Shown: in pieces, positions 1-8,109 of the stretch
Position numbering within the stretch: the first letter of the stretch is position 1
Layout of the letters: every line of letters begins with the position of its first letter
The notes under the pieces: generated by a model
The model's database searches: none
What the model saw: the letters and a program-made list of their open reading frames with translations, nothing else
What the model was told of the DNA's origin: nothing
Assembly: GCF_026626705.1 (NCBI RefSeq)
Contig: NZ_JAPNKC010000001.1
Location: 6,652,001-6,716,000 of the forward strand
Source of the DNA: Pyxidicoccus sp. MSG2
GTDB lineage: Bacteria; Myxococcota; Myxococcia; Myxococcales; Myxococcaceae
Direction: 5' to 3'
DNA length: 64,000 nucleotides
Made by a program: the position numbers and the translations under genes

Positions 1-58
1 GGAGGCGTGGGCGCCTGGGCCGGGACGCGCCCGCCGTTGTCCGGAGTGGGGGAGTGGC

Positions 59-1294
59 TCATGGCAGGAGGACGCGGGGCTGGTCGTACCGCCCGGTGGT
101 CTCGTTGAAGGCGAGCGGGCTCTCCGCGCCATCCACCCGCACCCGGACGAGGTACTCGCCCGCGGCCACGGCGGCGGCGTCGACGGTGAAGGTGGACGCG
201 GCGGACGGGAGGGTGACGGGGAGGCTGTAGGCCTTCGGGTCCACCCCGGCCGGAGCATTGAACTGGTTCAGCAGCAGCACCACCTGCTGCCCCATCTGCA
301 CCTGGGACGTGACGGTGACCTGGATGTCCCCGGCCACGACGGAGAAGGTGGCCTCGGGCTGGAGGACGATGGCCGTCGCGCCCGACTCGGCGCCCTGCCG
401 GAGCACGCCCGCCACCCGCTCCCGATGCACCACCTGCACCCGCTGCGCACCCAGGCGGAGCGTGGTTGGCAGGAGGACAATGACCTCGGTGTCGCTCGTC
501 GCCTCGGGGGCGAGCTCGGCGTCACCCACCCGCACGCGCGTGTCCAGCTCGGGCGTGGGCGTCCTCGCCTGCAGGCCCTGCCCGCGGAGGATGAGCCGAT
601 GGCCGACGAGGATGGGCTGGCCCGCCACGGGCGCGGGGTCCGTGGGCGACTGGGAGAGGACGCTGTCGATGACGGGCTGCCCCAGCGCCTGCGCGCGAAC
701 GCCGAAGCGGCGCACCGGGAGCGCCGGAGCGCGCGGGGCGGTGTCCGCTTCAATCATCACCACGCTGCCCTGGTACGTGGCGGACAGGGCATAGGGTGCC
801 TGGAACACCGACCAGAGCTTCGACAGCTCTTCCACGGACGTCGTCGTGGCGACGAAGCGCACCCGCTCCACGGCGCTGTCCAGGTTGGACGTGGTCAGGT
901 GGGACGCCGCCGCCACGGCCGCCTGGATGACTTCGCGCGTGAGCACCGGCTGGGCCTCGAGCGAGCGGGCGACGATGCCCAGCGCGACCTGGGGCTCCTG
1001 CTTCACCTCGGCGCCGTAGAAGCTCAGCAGGTAGTGGAGGTCCAGGGCAATGACGGGGCGCTGCTGGAGCTGGCCATCCGCGCGCCGGGTGGGCACCGCC
1101 TCGTTGCGCAGGGCGGTGTTGGGCGTCACCTGGAACAGGAAGATATTCACCCCCACCGTCGGCAGCGCCGTGCTGGGCGGGGCCTGGGGGCGCACGGTGG
1201 TGGCCGTCGCGCCCGGCAGGTGGACCTGCAGGTCCTTCTCCAGACGGTGCCGGAGGGCCGCCGTCACGGTGGCGATGGAGAGGTGGTTGCTCAT
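59..1294 (-). CDS. DUF4255 (Pvc16-like) tail terminator of the contractile injection system
   Basis: The 411-aa product begins with a DUF4255/Pvc16-type N-terminal domain (about residues 1-190), the family of tail-terminator/cap proteins that close the sheath-tube of eCIS particles. Family-typical features are an early helix (IATVTAALRHRLEKDL), the VNIFLFQVTPN strand and the LDLHYLLSFYG segment. Residues about 220-300 look like an IPT/TIG-type beta-sandwich (HRLILRGQGLQ), and about 310-400 like another beta domain; both could decorate the particle end. The start ATG overlaps the stop of the spike gene (ATGA), so the two are translationally coupled. It is the last operon gene visible before the window edge. 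The family call is firm; the role of the C-terminal domains is inferred. Confidence 0.85.
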   Translation of the reverse strand: MSNHLSIATVTAALRHRLEKDLQVHLPGATATTVRPQAPPSTALPTVGVNIFLFQVTPNTALRNEAVPTRRADGQLQQRPVIALDLHYLLSFYGAEVKQEPQVALGIVARSLEAQPVLTREVIQAAVAAASHLTTSNLDSAVERVRFVATTTSVEELSKLWSVFQAPYALSATYQGSVVMIEADTAPRAPALPVRRFGVRAQALGQPVIDSVLSQSPTDPAPVAGQPILVGHRLILRGQGLQARTPTPELDTRVRVGDAELAPEATSDTEVIVLLPTTLRLGAQRVQVVHRERVAGVLRQGAESGATAIVLQPEATFSVVAGDIQVTVTSQVQMGQQVVLLLNQFNAPAGVDPKAYSLPVTLPSAASTFTVDAAAVAAGEYLVRVRVDGAESPLAFNETTGRYDQPRVLLP

Positions 1295-1944
1295 TCGGCC
1301 TTCACGATGGAAGTGAGGGAGCGGGGATTGGTGGTCGAGTTCAGCGCCGGCGGTCCGCTGGGGCCCACGCCCGTCGGGTGGGTGTGCGTGTCGAAAATCT
1401 TCGTCACGAAGGTCTTCGTGGCCAGCTCCTCCGTGTTGCCCGCCGAGCCCCGGAGGATGATTTCGTCCGCCTGCACCGTGACCGTCTTCGCGTTGGGGTC
1501 CAGGATGATTTCGCAGCCGGTGGTGGTGCGGATGGTGAGCAGCTCACTGCCGGAGGCGTCCCCGAGGATGATGACGTGGCCGGACTTCGTCCGAATCACG
1601 GCCTGGTCCGGATAGGAGTCCTGGGCCTCCTGGGGAATCTCCGTCGTCCCGCCCGGCTTCGCCCAGCCGCAGCCCGTCCACAGCGGGTGCTCCAGGTCTC
1701 CCTCCGCGAACTCCACCCACACCAGGTCGTCCACCTGGGGCACGAAGAAGAAGCCCACGTTGGCACCCGCGTACGGCGAGGCCGGCCACGCCCAGCCCGT
1801 CACGGCGTCCCCCAGCAGACTGGGGACCCGCACCTTGAGGCGGCCGAGCTGCTCGGGGTCGTCCCGGTCCACGACGAAGCCCCGGTACTTGCCCCAGTGC
1901 TTGCTCTCGTTGCGCTCGATGTAGCGCGCTACCCGCTCGTCCAT
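1291..1944 (-). CDS. Baseplate assembly protein V / gp5-like spike (VgrG OB-fold)
   Basis: The 217-aa product has a gpV/gp5 OB-fold with typical segments (GKYRGFVVDRDDPEQLGRLKVR, shortened here to its DDPEQLGRLKV core; later VGFFFVPQVDDLVWVEF and DLEHPLWTGC). A beta-rich stretch follows (VTVQADEIILRG) and a tip with an H-T-H-P motif near residue 183. In P2 gpV an HxH motif at the spike tip binds iron, so the same is plausible here. It probably forms the central spike piercing the target membrane. I chose the ATG at 1944 over one at 1977 because GGGTGAGGCG lies just upstream and this start does not overlap the preceding gene. No separate PAAR gene is seen in the operon, so this protein may carry its own tip. 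Confidence 0.85.
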   Translation of the reverse strand: MDERVARYIERNESKHWGKYRGFVVDRDDPEQLGRLKVRVPSLLGDAVTGWAWPASPYAGANVGFFFVPQVDDLVWVEFAEGDLEHPLWTGCGWAKPGGTTEIPQEAQDSYPDQAVIRTKSGHVIILGDASGSELLTIRTTTGCEIILDPNAKTVTVQADEIILRGSAGNTEELATKTFVTKIFDTHTHPTGVGPSGPPALNSTTNPRSLTSIVKAE

Positions 1945-1951
1945 GGCCGCC

Positions 1952-2857
1952 TCACCCGGGAAGGGGGATGCCCACACGCAGCTGCTCGGTCCTGAGGTCC
2001 GACTTGCGCATGTAGACGATGTCCACGCTCAGCTCGCTGCCCGAGGAGCCCACCTGGACCCGGTCCACGTGAATCTCCTCACCCAGGTAGCGCCGCAGCG
2101 CTCGCGCCACGGTGAACTCCGTGGTCGCGGCCAGCACGTCGTTGTTGGGGTCGAACACCAAATCCCGCAGCCGCGTCCCGTACTCCGGCAGGTTCACCCG
2201 CTCGCCGGGCGCGGTGAGCAGCAACTGGAGAATCTTCCCCCGCAGCAGCGGGTCTCCTCCCTGGGCGGACACCCGCCCCAGCCCGTCGATGCGGAACGGG
2301 AATCCCAGCCCGGTGGGGGCGCCCGTGCCCGGCGCGGACGCGCCCACTTCCACGAGCGCCTGCACCGGCTGCACGAACAGGTGCAGGATGGGCGTGGGCA
2401 GGCTCTGCAGTCCTCCCAGCCGCGCCACCACCGTGAAGTACACGTCCCCGCCGTCGCTGAAGCCGGAGAGGCGGGCCGCGAGGGTGGCATGCTGCGACAG
2501 GCGCAGGGTGCGGAACGGCTCCAGCGGCGCCGGGCTGGAGTACACGTCGAAGCGGATGCCCCGGGTGACGATGTCGTCGGGGTGCGTCCACCGCAGCGAC
2601 ACCTCGCCACCGCCGAGGTCCTCGCCGCGCAAATCCGCCGCCGACGGCATCGTGCCCCCGGCCTCGAGGGACAGGTTCGCGAAGGTCCCCAGGCAATACG
2701 CGCACGGCTCGAAGCCCTCACGGATGGCCTGCACCACGGTGTCCGGGGTGAAGGCCTTGTCGTGGTGGCTCGATTGGATCCGCGAAATCTGACACTGCGA
2801 CTTCTGCCGCGTCAGGTCGTGGAACTCGTTGCTCTTGGTATTGCCCAGGTAGCGCAT
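1952..2857 (-). CDS. gp25/GPW baseplate wedge protein with a Cys/His N-terminal module
   Basis: The 301-aa product appears to have three parts. Residues 1-60 carry H13, C22 and a C52-A-Y-C55 pair, a likely small metal-binding module. Residues about 65-175 look like a fibronectin-III-type beta-sandwich (EVSLRWTHPDD, RFDVYSSPAPL). Residues about 180-301 are the GPW/gp25 baseplate wedge domain (LLRGKILQLLLTAPGERV, PEYGTRLRDLVFDPNN). gp25 normally seeds sheath polymerisation at the baseplate. It directly abuts the 168-aa gene upstream, and 7 nt separate it from the spike gene downstream. gp25 proteins are usually about 110-150 aa, so the N-terminal half is an unusual extension. The gp25 assignment is strong; the metal-site and Fn3 calls are inferences. 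Confidence 0.8.
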   Translation of the reverse strand: MRYLGNTKSNEFHDLTRQKSQCQISRIQSSHHDKAFTPDTVVQAIREGFEPCAYCLGTFANLSLEAGGTMPSAADLRGEDLGGGEVSLRWTHPDDIVTRGIRFDVYSSPAPLEPFRTLRLSQHATLAARLSGFSDGGDVYFTVVARLGGLQSLPTPILHLFVQPVQALVEVGASAPGTGAPTGLGFPFRIDGLGRVSAQGGDPLLRGKILQLLLTAPGERVNLPEYGTRLRDLVFDPNNDVLAATTEFTVARALRRYLGEEIHVDRVQVGSSGSELSVDIVYMRKSDLRTEQLRVGIPLPG

Positions 2858-3364
2858 CTACTTCGACGTCCTCTTGGAGGGCTTGATGAGGTTGGCGACG
2901 GCGTAGCGCCGGAAGGCGCGCAGCCACTCGGCGTCGGGCGTCTCGTCGTCCAGCAGGAGCTTCTCCAGGCTCTCGCCCTTCAGCGCCTGGGGCTTCGGCG
3001 GCTGCTGCGGGCGCAGGGCGTTGAGCTTGCGCGAGTCCTTGAGCAGCTCACGCACCTTGTCGCGCTGCCCGGCCAGCGGCTTCGTGGCGTGCTTGAGGAC
3101 CAGGCGGTCCCCACGGACGGTGATGCCGGAGATGGTGGGGTCCTCCGCCTGCACCGCCTTCAGGATGTCGTGCAGGGGCACCCCGTCCGGCGTGTCCCGG
3201 CTCTGGATGGACACCGGCAGCTCGATGGGCTCCTCGCGGAACACCTTCTGCGTGTCGAAGCGCTTGACGGGGACGGCCGACTCCAGGACCTGCCTCGCGA
3301 TGGGCGTGTCAATCCACGCGCGGAGGGGCGCCAGGTCCTTTGCCTTGAAGACATATCTTCCCAT
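2858..3364 (-). CDS. Conserved eCIS-operon protein of unknown function
   Basis: This 168-aa protein has no recognisable signal peptide or membrane segment. It has a basic, Lys-rich second half with a Gln/Pro run (RPQQPPKPQ) and ends in KPSKRTSK. The first half could be a small alpha/beta fold (LHDILKAVQAEDPTISGITV). It lies 9 nt after the DUF6519 gene and abuts the gp25 fusion, so it is expressed with the baseplate genes and may be a baseplate or assembly factor. I do not recognise a family. Confidence 0.7.
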   Translation of the reverse strand: MGRYVFKAKDLAPLRAWIDTPIARQVLESAVPVKRFDTQKVFREEPIELPVSIQSRDTPDGVPLHDILKAVQAEDPTISGITVRGDRLVLKHATKPLAGQRDKVRELLKDSRKLNALRPQQPPKPQALKGESLEKLLLDDETPDAEWLRAFRRYAVANLIKPSKRTSK

Positions 3365-3373
3365 GGCTCTCTC

Positions 3374-6190
3374 CTAGTAACCCTTCTTCAGCTCCAGCGC
3401 CGTCAACTGCATGTTGGTCAGCTCCACGGTGAAGGACGGAGTCGTGGCGGGGTCGTTCAGCGTGGCGAACACCTGCACCGACGTCGGGACGAAGGCCGAC
3501 GACAGGAACAGGAACGGGGTGTCGCTCTTGGAGAAGATGTGCTGCAGCGGGACTTCGACGTTCTTCGGCTTGCGTCCCAGCTTCACCACCACCTCGCGGT
3601 CTTGAATCTTCCCCTTGTCCGGTTCGGCCTCCGGGTCGGTCATCTCGTCGTTGTAGAAGCTCATCCGGAGGGTGAGCTGCGCGTCCGCGTGCACCGTGCC
3701 GCTCAGGAACAGCTCACCGGACCAGAAGAGGACGAACTTGCTGTCCGCGGCCGTGGGAGGCAGCGCCAGGGCGCCCAGGTGCTCCGTGTTCTTTCCCGAC
3801 AGCCCGGTGAGCTTCGGCAGCGGCGTGGCCACGGTGCCGGCGTTCGCCACGCGCTTGCGGCGGTCCTGGATGAGGTAGATGCGGTTCGGGTTGTCGTCGC
3901 TGCCGTCGCGGGTGAAGGTGGCCAGCGGGACGTAGTGGTGGACGACGCCCCGGGCGCGCTGGAACGCGAGCTGCTCGATGCGCGTCTCCGGGTTGATGCC
4001 GGAGGACTCGTCCCCGGCCAGGTAGCGCGTCTTGAAGCTCCAGTGGTCACCCCTGCGCATGGCGCGGCCGCCGAAGCGCACCTGCACGCCGTCGTTGAGG
4101 AGGATGGCGCTGGAGAGGGTCGCATCCGCGGGGTCCGCGGGGATGGGAACCCGGAAGCCGTTCCACCGCTGGAGCATGGGCCGGTCGTCCAGGGAGAAGG
4201 TGGTGAAGGCCGTCACGCGGCTCGCGGCGGGCAGCAGGGCGAGCTGCCCTCCCGTGGTGCCCTCGAGCGTGATGACGTTGCCGAACACGGTGGAGATGCG
4301 GTGCTCCTCCTCGCCGAACTCCTTGCGGATGAGGACGAAGTCACCTTTGCGGAAGGCCGCGGCGTCCTCCACCACCACCCGCTTGGAGCCGGGCGGGATG
4401 GGCTCGATGATGCGCTGCAGGGTGGAGGCGTTGTCCTCCGACCAGCGGAACGTCGCGGTGCCGATGTTGCCCGCCGTGTCGACTTCCACGCGGTAGAGCC
4501 GGTTGGCCTGGGCCGTGTAGCTGCCCTCCGTGGCCAGCGTCCCCAGGCCCACGCCGTTGCCCGTGGGCGTGACGCCCCCCTGCGCGACGCGCACGCGGTT
4601 CCGGGTCCGCAGGCGCGTGCTGGAGTCCGGCCCGCCCAGCGCAATCTCGCGAATCTCCGGGTCCTCCACGTACGTGACGGGCTCCGTCCACACGTCCAGG
4701 TACACCGTGTCCGTGCGCTTCGTCCCCACCGGAGGTGGGGTCAGCAGCGGGTCATTGGGGTCCGCCTGCTGCGAGTACAGGACGTCCTGCACCTGCACGA
4801 TGGGCAGGCCGGCCACGTAGAGCCGGCCCGCGTTCTCGATGCTGGGCTCCGACAGCTGGAAGTCCGCGTTCAGCAGGTTGAGGAGGTTCAGGAAGAGGTT
4901 GTCGTCCTCTTCGTCCGGGTCCTCCTCGGAGAGGTCCGAGCCCTGGAGCGCGCTGAGCAGGGTGACCTGGTTGAGGAACTGGGAGAGCTCCGAGCCGCGG
5001 ATGATGAAGTTGTTCTCGCCCATGCTCTTCTCGAGCGCGGTGCTGGCCAGGCGCAGGTCGTCGAAGTCCCAGACCAGGGGCGTCGTCGAGTCCTGGTAGA
5101 CCTCGAAGCCATACTTGACGATGCGGGCCAGGTTGGCCGGCGTGCCCGTGGGCGTCTCGAACTTCTGCAGCTTCCCCAGCAGCTCGGAGGCGCTGGGCAG
5201 GGCCAGCCCCACCTCGCCCGTGGGCTTCACCTTCAACGTCAGCTGCCGCGAGACTTCGACGTTGTCGGAGCCCTTGACCTTCACCGTGAAGGTGAAGTCC
5301 CCCGCGGTGGTGGGCGTGCCGGAGAGCTTCCCGGTGCGCGAGTCCTCCCCCGTGCCGTCCGCTGTGAGGGTCAACCCGGCCGGCAGTCCCGTGGCGGTCC
5401 ACGTCATGGGGACCTTGCCCGCGAAGCTGAACACCTGCGCGCTGTAGCTCTTGTCCTTCACCGCCGGCTGGAGCTCGGAGGTGACGATGCGGAAGCGCAG
5501 GTCCAGGGGCGCCGCGAAGCCCGCCAGCCAGATTTCCGCGCCCATGGCGGAGATGCCGATGAGCCACACGGAGCGGTTGCCGGCGTCGTCCTGGAGGAAG
5601 AAGCGGATGGTGCCGGGGACCTGGGCGTTGAGCCGGTAGCGGAAGGTGAGCAGCTCGTGCGCGGACAGGTCCGTCAGCCCGGGCAGCGTCCGGGTGAACG
5701 TCACGGTGCCGGCATGTCCCGACAGCCGCAGGAAGCCCTTGCCCGAGTAGGGCCTGTCCTTGCCGATGCGCAGCTTGCCCTGGGGCGAGGACAGCACCAG
5801 GCCCGTGAGCGACTCCATGTTGTCCAGCTCCTTCCCCGGGAAGCTGAGGAAGAAGAGGACGGGCCCGAAGATGAGGTACAGCATCAGGGACAGCAGGTCC
5901 GCCAGGCAGGCGCCGATGATGGCCCCGATGGCCTCGTTCAGGTCCATGCCGCTGGTGTCCAGGTCCTTCAGCAGGAGCTGGGGCGGCGGAGGGAATACCG
6001 GCGAGATGTTGAAGCCCGTGTTGGGGCTGCCCTCGCCGAGGGCCTCGCGGTTCAGCCGGCGCAGGAAGGAGACGGCGATGTCCTGGTTCTCGTTCCAGTC
6101 GGAGTCGAGGAGCACCCGGCCCTGTTGAAGATAGACACCGAGATAGTTCTTGAGCTCCTTGAAGTCCTCGCGAGAAATCGACCGAGACAT
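3374..6190 (-). CDS. DUF6519 domain protein with an Ig-like insert, baseplate-associated
   Basis: The 938-aa product starts with the DUF6519 signature (NYLGVYLQQGRVLLDSDWNE), a family found in phage-tail-like clusters. It is interrupted by an unusual hydrophobic stretch at about 91-117 (LADLLSLMLYLIFGPVLFF). Residues about 236-321 form a putative-Ig (He_PIG-like) repeat (GLPAGLTLTADGTG, LSGTPTTAGDFTFTVKV). A long acidic linker (SEEDPDEEDDNLF) precedes a C-terminal region that resumes DUF6519-like sequence (YLDVWTEPVTYVEDPEIRE). It probably sits on the baseplate or tail fibre and may contact targets. It lies between gpI and the 168-aa gene with short gaps, within the operon. The family call is firm; the surface role is inferred from the Ig-like domain and position. 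Confidence 0.8.
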   Translation of the reverse strand: MSRSISREDFKELKNYLGVYLQQGRVLLDSDWNENQDIAVSFLRRLNREALGEGSPNTGFNISPVFPPPPQLLLKDLDTSGMDLNEAIGAIIGACLADLLSLMLYLIFGPVLFFLSFPGKELDNMESLTGLVLSSPQGKLRIGKDRPYSGKGFLRLSGHAGTVTFTRTLPGLTDLSAHELLTFRYRLNAQVPGTIRFFLQDDAGNRSVWLIGISAMGAEIWLAGFAAPLDLRFRIVTSELQPAVKDKSYSAQVFSFAGKVPMTWTATGLPAGLTLTADGTGEDSRTGKLSGTPTTAGDFTFTVKVKGSDNVEVSRQLTLKVKPTGEVGLALPSASELLGKLQKFETPTGTPANLARIVKYGFEVYQDSTTPLVWDFDDLRLASTALEKSMGENNFIIRGSELSQFLNQVTLLSALQGSDLSEEDPDEEDDNLFLNLLNLLNADFQLSEPSIENAGRLYVAGLPIVQVQDVLYSQQADPNDPLLTPPPVGTKRTDTVYLDVWTEPVTYVEDPEIREIALGGPDSSTRLRTRNRVRVAQGGVTPTGNGVGLGTLATEGSYTAQANRLYRVEVDTAGNIGTATFRWSEDNASTLQRIIEPIPPGSKRVVVEDAAAFRKGDFVLIRKEFGEEEHRISTVFGNVITLEGTTGGQLALLPAASRVTAFTTFSLDDRPMLQRWNGFRVPIPADPADATLSSAILLNDGVQVRFGGRAMRRGDHWSFKTRYLAGDESSGINPETRIEQLAFQRARGVVHHYVPLATFTRDGSDDNPNRIYLIQDRRKRVANAGTVATPLPKLTGLSGKNTEHLGALALPPTAADSKFVLFWSGELFLSGTVHADAQLTLRMSFYNDEMTDPEAEPDKGKIQDREVVVKLGRKPKNVEVPLQHIFSKSDTPFLFLSSAFVPTSVQVFATLNDPATTPSFTVELTNMQLTALELKKGY

Positions 6191-6216
6191 GCCGTTGTTC
6201 CTTCCATGAACGCCAC

Positions 6217-8109
6217 TCAGGCGAGCCGCGCGGGCTGCACAGGAATGCTTCGGGTATCCACGATGACGGGCACCGCGCCGGCGGGCAGGGCCGCCGGCAG
6301 GCGCTGGGCCAGGCTGGCGAAGGCGCGCGCCTGGGCCACGGTGTCCTCGTAGGTGTAGCTGACGCTGATGCGGTCTCCCGCGGCGAGGAAGCCCGCGGGG
6401 AACTTGAGCCGGCCGCGCCGCACGTCGACGGCGACGCGGCCCGCGGCGACGGGCGTGGCGAAGTCCTCCAGGTCCTTCAGCTCCACGGGCAGGCCGACCT
6501 CCACGCCATTGCGGAAGAGCTGCCAGCCGCGCGGGGTGAGGTGGTACTCGCCGACGTTGCGCCCCAGGCGCAGGGCCACCTCGATGGGGGTCCCGTCGAA
6601 GCCGTCACGCAGCGGCACCGGCGTGTCACCCGGCGCGAAGGCGAAGACGGCGCGGGTGGCGTCCAGCACCCGGGCCGGCGCGTTCTCCACGCGCGTCGCC
6701 GTCCCGAGCAGGTAGTCCACGCGGACGTCCTCGGGCTGGATGCCCAGCGCGCCCGGGTTCAGCACGAAGCGCCCGAGCTGCGGGTCCACGGCCACGTCGG
6801 TCGGCGCGAGGACCAGGTTCACGCCCTTCACGTCCTTCGGCTGGTTGAAGTCCGTCAGGTTGGCGGCCACCACGCGCACGGTGGGCTGGAAGGCCGGGTC
6901 GGTGAGGTCGACGCCGGCGATGCGCAGGGTGAAGCCCCAGGGCTGGCTGACGTAGGGCGTGCCCGGCACCGCCAGCTTCGCGCGCGTCAGCGGCGTGCCG
7001 TCCAGCCCATCCAGCAACTGCAGCGCGACTCCGGTGACGTCGCCGAGCGTCAGGGGGCGGTTGTCGAACGTGAAGCGGCCGCTGGAGGAGCCCGCGGGCA
7101 CGACGTTGGGCCGCTGGTTGGCCAGCACCCGGCACGGCGTGACGAAGAAGCCGTGGTTGTCGAAGTGCTGCTGGCCGATGCGCTCGCTGACGTGCCGTGG
7201 GGCGCGGATGTCCAGGGTGTAGGGCGCCGGGTCGTCGGCGCGGCCGAGCTTCCGCATGCGCGAGGGGTCTCCCACGTGGAAGGCCTGGGTCGCGACGGAG
7301 GCGGGCGTGAGCGCGTGGTAGGTGACGCGCAGGTTGCCGGCCGCGGGCACGGGGTTGGGGAACTTGAAGCGGCCCAGCACCGGGTCCACCGCCACCTGTC
7401 CCGCGACCAGGACGAGCGCCGTGCCATCCACGTTCCGGGGGGTGGCGAAGTTGGTGAGGTCCGCGGCCCGCGCGACGAGGGGCGTGCCACCCGGCGGCGG
7501 CCGGAACAGGTCCACGCCGCGCTCCTCGAGGGTGAAGCGTCCCTCCGCGCCCGCGTACTCGGCCTCGTGCCCCGCCAGGGCCTGGCGGGTGATGGGGCGG
7601 CCCGTGACGGCGTCGAACAGCGGCTGGAGGCGCTCGGTGTCCCCGCCGAAGAAGCAGTTTCCACTGCCCGGGGTCAGCTCCACGACGGGCTGGTCCCTCC
7701 ACACCGAGACGGGGTTGAGCGCCTCGAGGAACGGCACCTGGGCGACGCTGCGCGAGAAGTCCACCAGCGTCACGCGCCACTGGGTGAGGTTCTCCGCGTG
7801 GCGCGCCAGCGGCTCCTGCGTGCCCTTGGAGCGGTAGAAGCGCACGGCCTCGGAGACCTGCGCGCGCTGCGCCCGGGGCGGCAGCGTGGTGTCCACCTCC
7901 ACGCCCACCAGCGTGCCGATGAGCGGAAGCAGCTCCGGCCGCCCCCGGAAGACGAAGAAGTCCTCGTGCAGCTGTCCCACGCTGGACTCCAGCTCCTCCA
8001 GCGGCAGGGCCGTGATTTCGAGGAAGCGCTGGAGCTCGCCCAGCGTGTCCTTGTCCCGGTACAGGCCCGGCAGGCAGCTGTAGAGCAGCGCCGCGAAGTC
8101 GGTGGCCAT
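6217..8109 (-). CDS. Baseplate wedge protein gpI (phage tail protein I) with a repeat-rich extension
   Basis: The 630-aa product starts with a tail-protein-I domain (about residues 1-145; SCLPGLYRDKDTLGELQRFL, FYRSKGTQEPLARHAENLT), which pairs with gpJ to build baseplate wedges. The rest is a beta-rich extension with three copies of a motif ending in VAVDPxLGRFxFP: about 217-265, 417-466 and 547-586. Ordinary gpI proteins are roughly 150-250 aa, so this extension is large and may form a fibre-like arm. The ATG at 8109 shares one base with the gpJ stop (TGATG). An in-frame open stretch continues upstream to 8994 but lies antisense-frame within gpJ and is not coding. Confidence 0.85.
   Translation of the reverse strand: MATDFAALLYSCLPGLYRDKDTLGELQRFLEITALPLEELESSVGQLHEDFFVFRGRPELLPLIGTLVGVEVDTTLPPRAQRAQVSEAVRFYRSKGTQEPLARHAENLTQWRVTLVDFSRSVAQVPFLEALNPVSVWRDQPVVELTPGSGNCFFGGDTERLQPLFDAVTGRPITRQALAGHEAEYAGAEGRFTLEERGVDLFRPPPGGTPLVARAADLTNFATPRNVDGTALVLVAGQVAVDPVLGRFKFPNPVPAAGNLRVTYHALTPASVATQAFHVGDPSRMRKLGRADDPAPYTLDIRAPRHVSERIGQQHFDNHGFFVTPCRVLANQRPNVVPAGSSSGRFTFDNRPLTLGDVTGVALQLLDGLDGTPLTRAKLAVPGTPYVSQPWGFTLRIAGVDLTDPAFQPTVRVVAANLTDFNQPKDVKGVNLVLAPTDVAVDPQLGRFVLNPGALGIQPEDVRVDYLLGTATRVENAPARVLDATRAVFAFAPGDTPVPLRDGFDGTPIEVALRLGRNVGEYHLTPRGWQLFRNGVEVGLPVELKDLEDFATPVAAGRVAVDVRRGRLKFPAGFLAAGDRISVSYTYEDTVAQARAFASLAQRLPAALPAGAVPVIVDTRSIPVQPARLA

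Noticed and set aside
1943-6352. A plus-strand open frame of 1469 codons across the baseplate genes
   Set aside because: It runs opposite to clearly conserved minus-strand genes and shows only Arg/Gly/His/Gln-rich shadow sequence, the expected artefact of GC-biased codon use.
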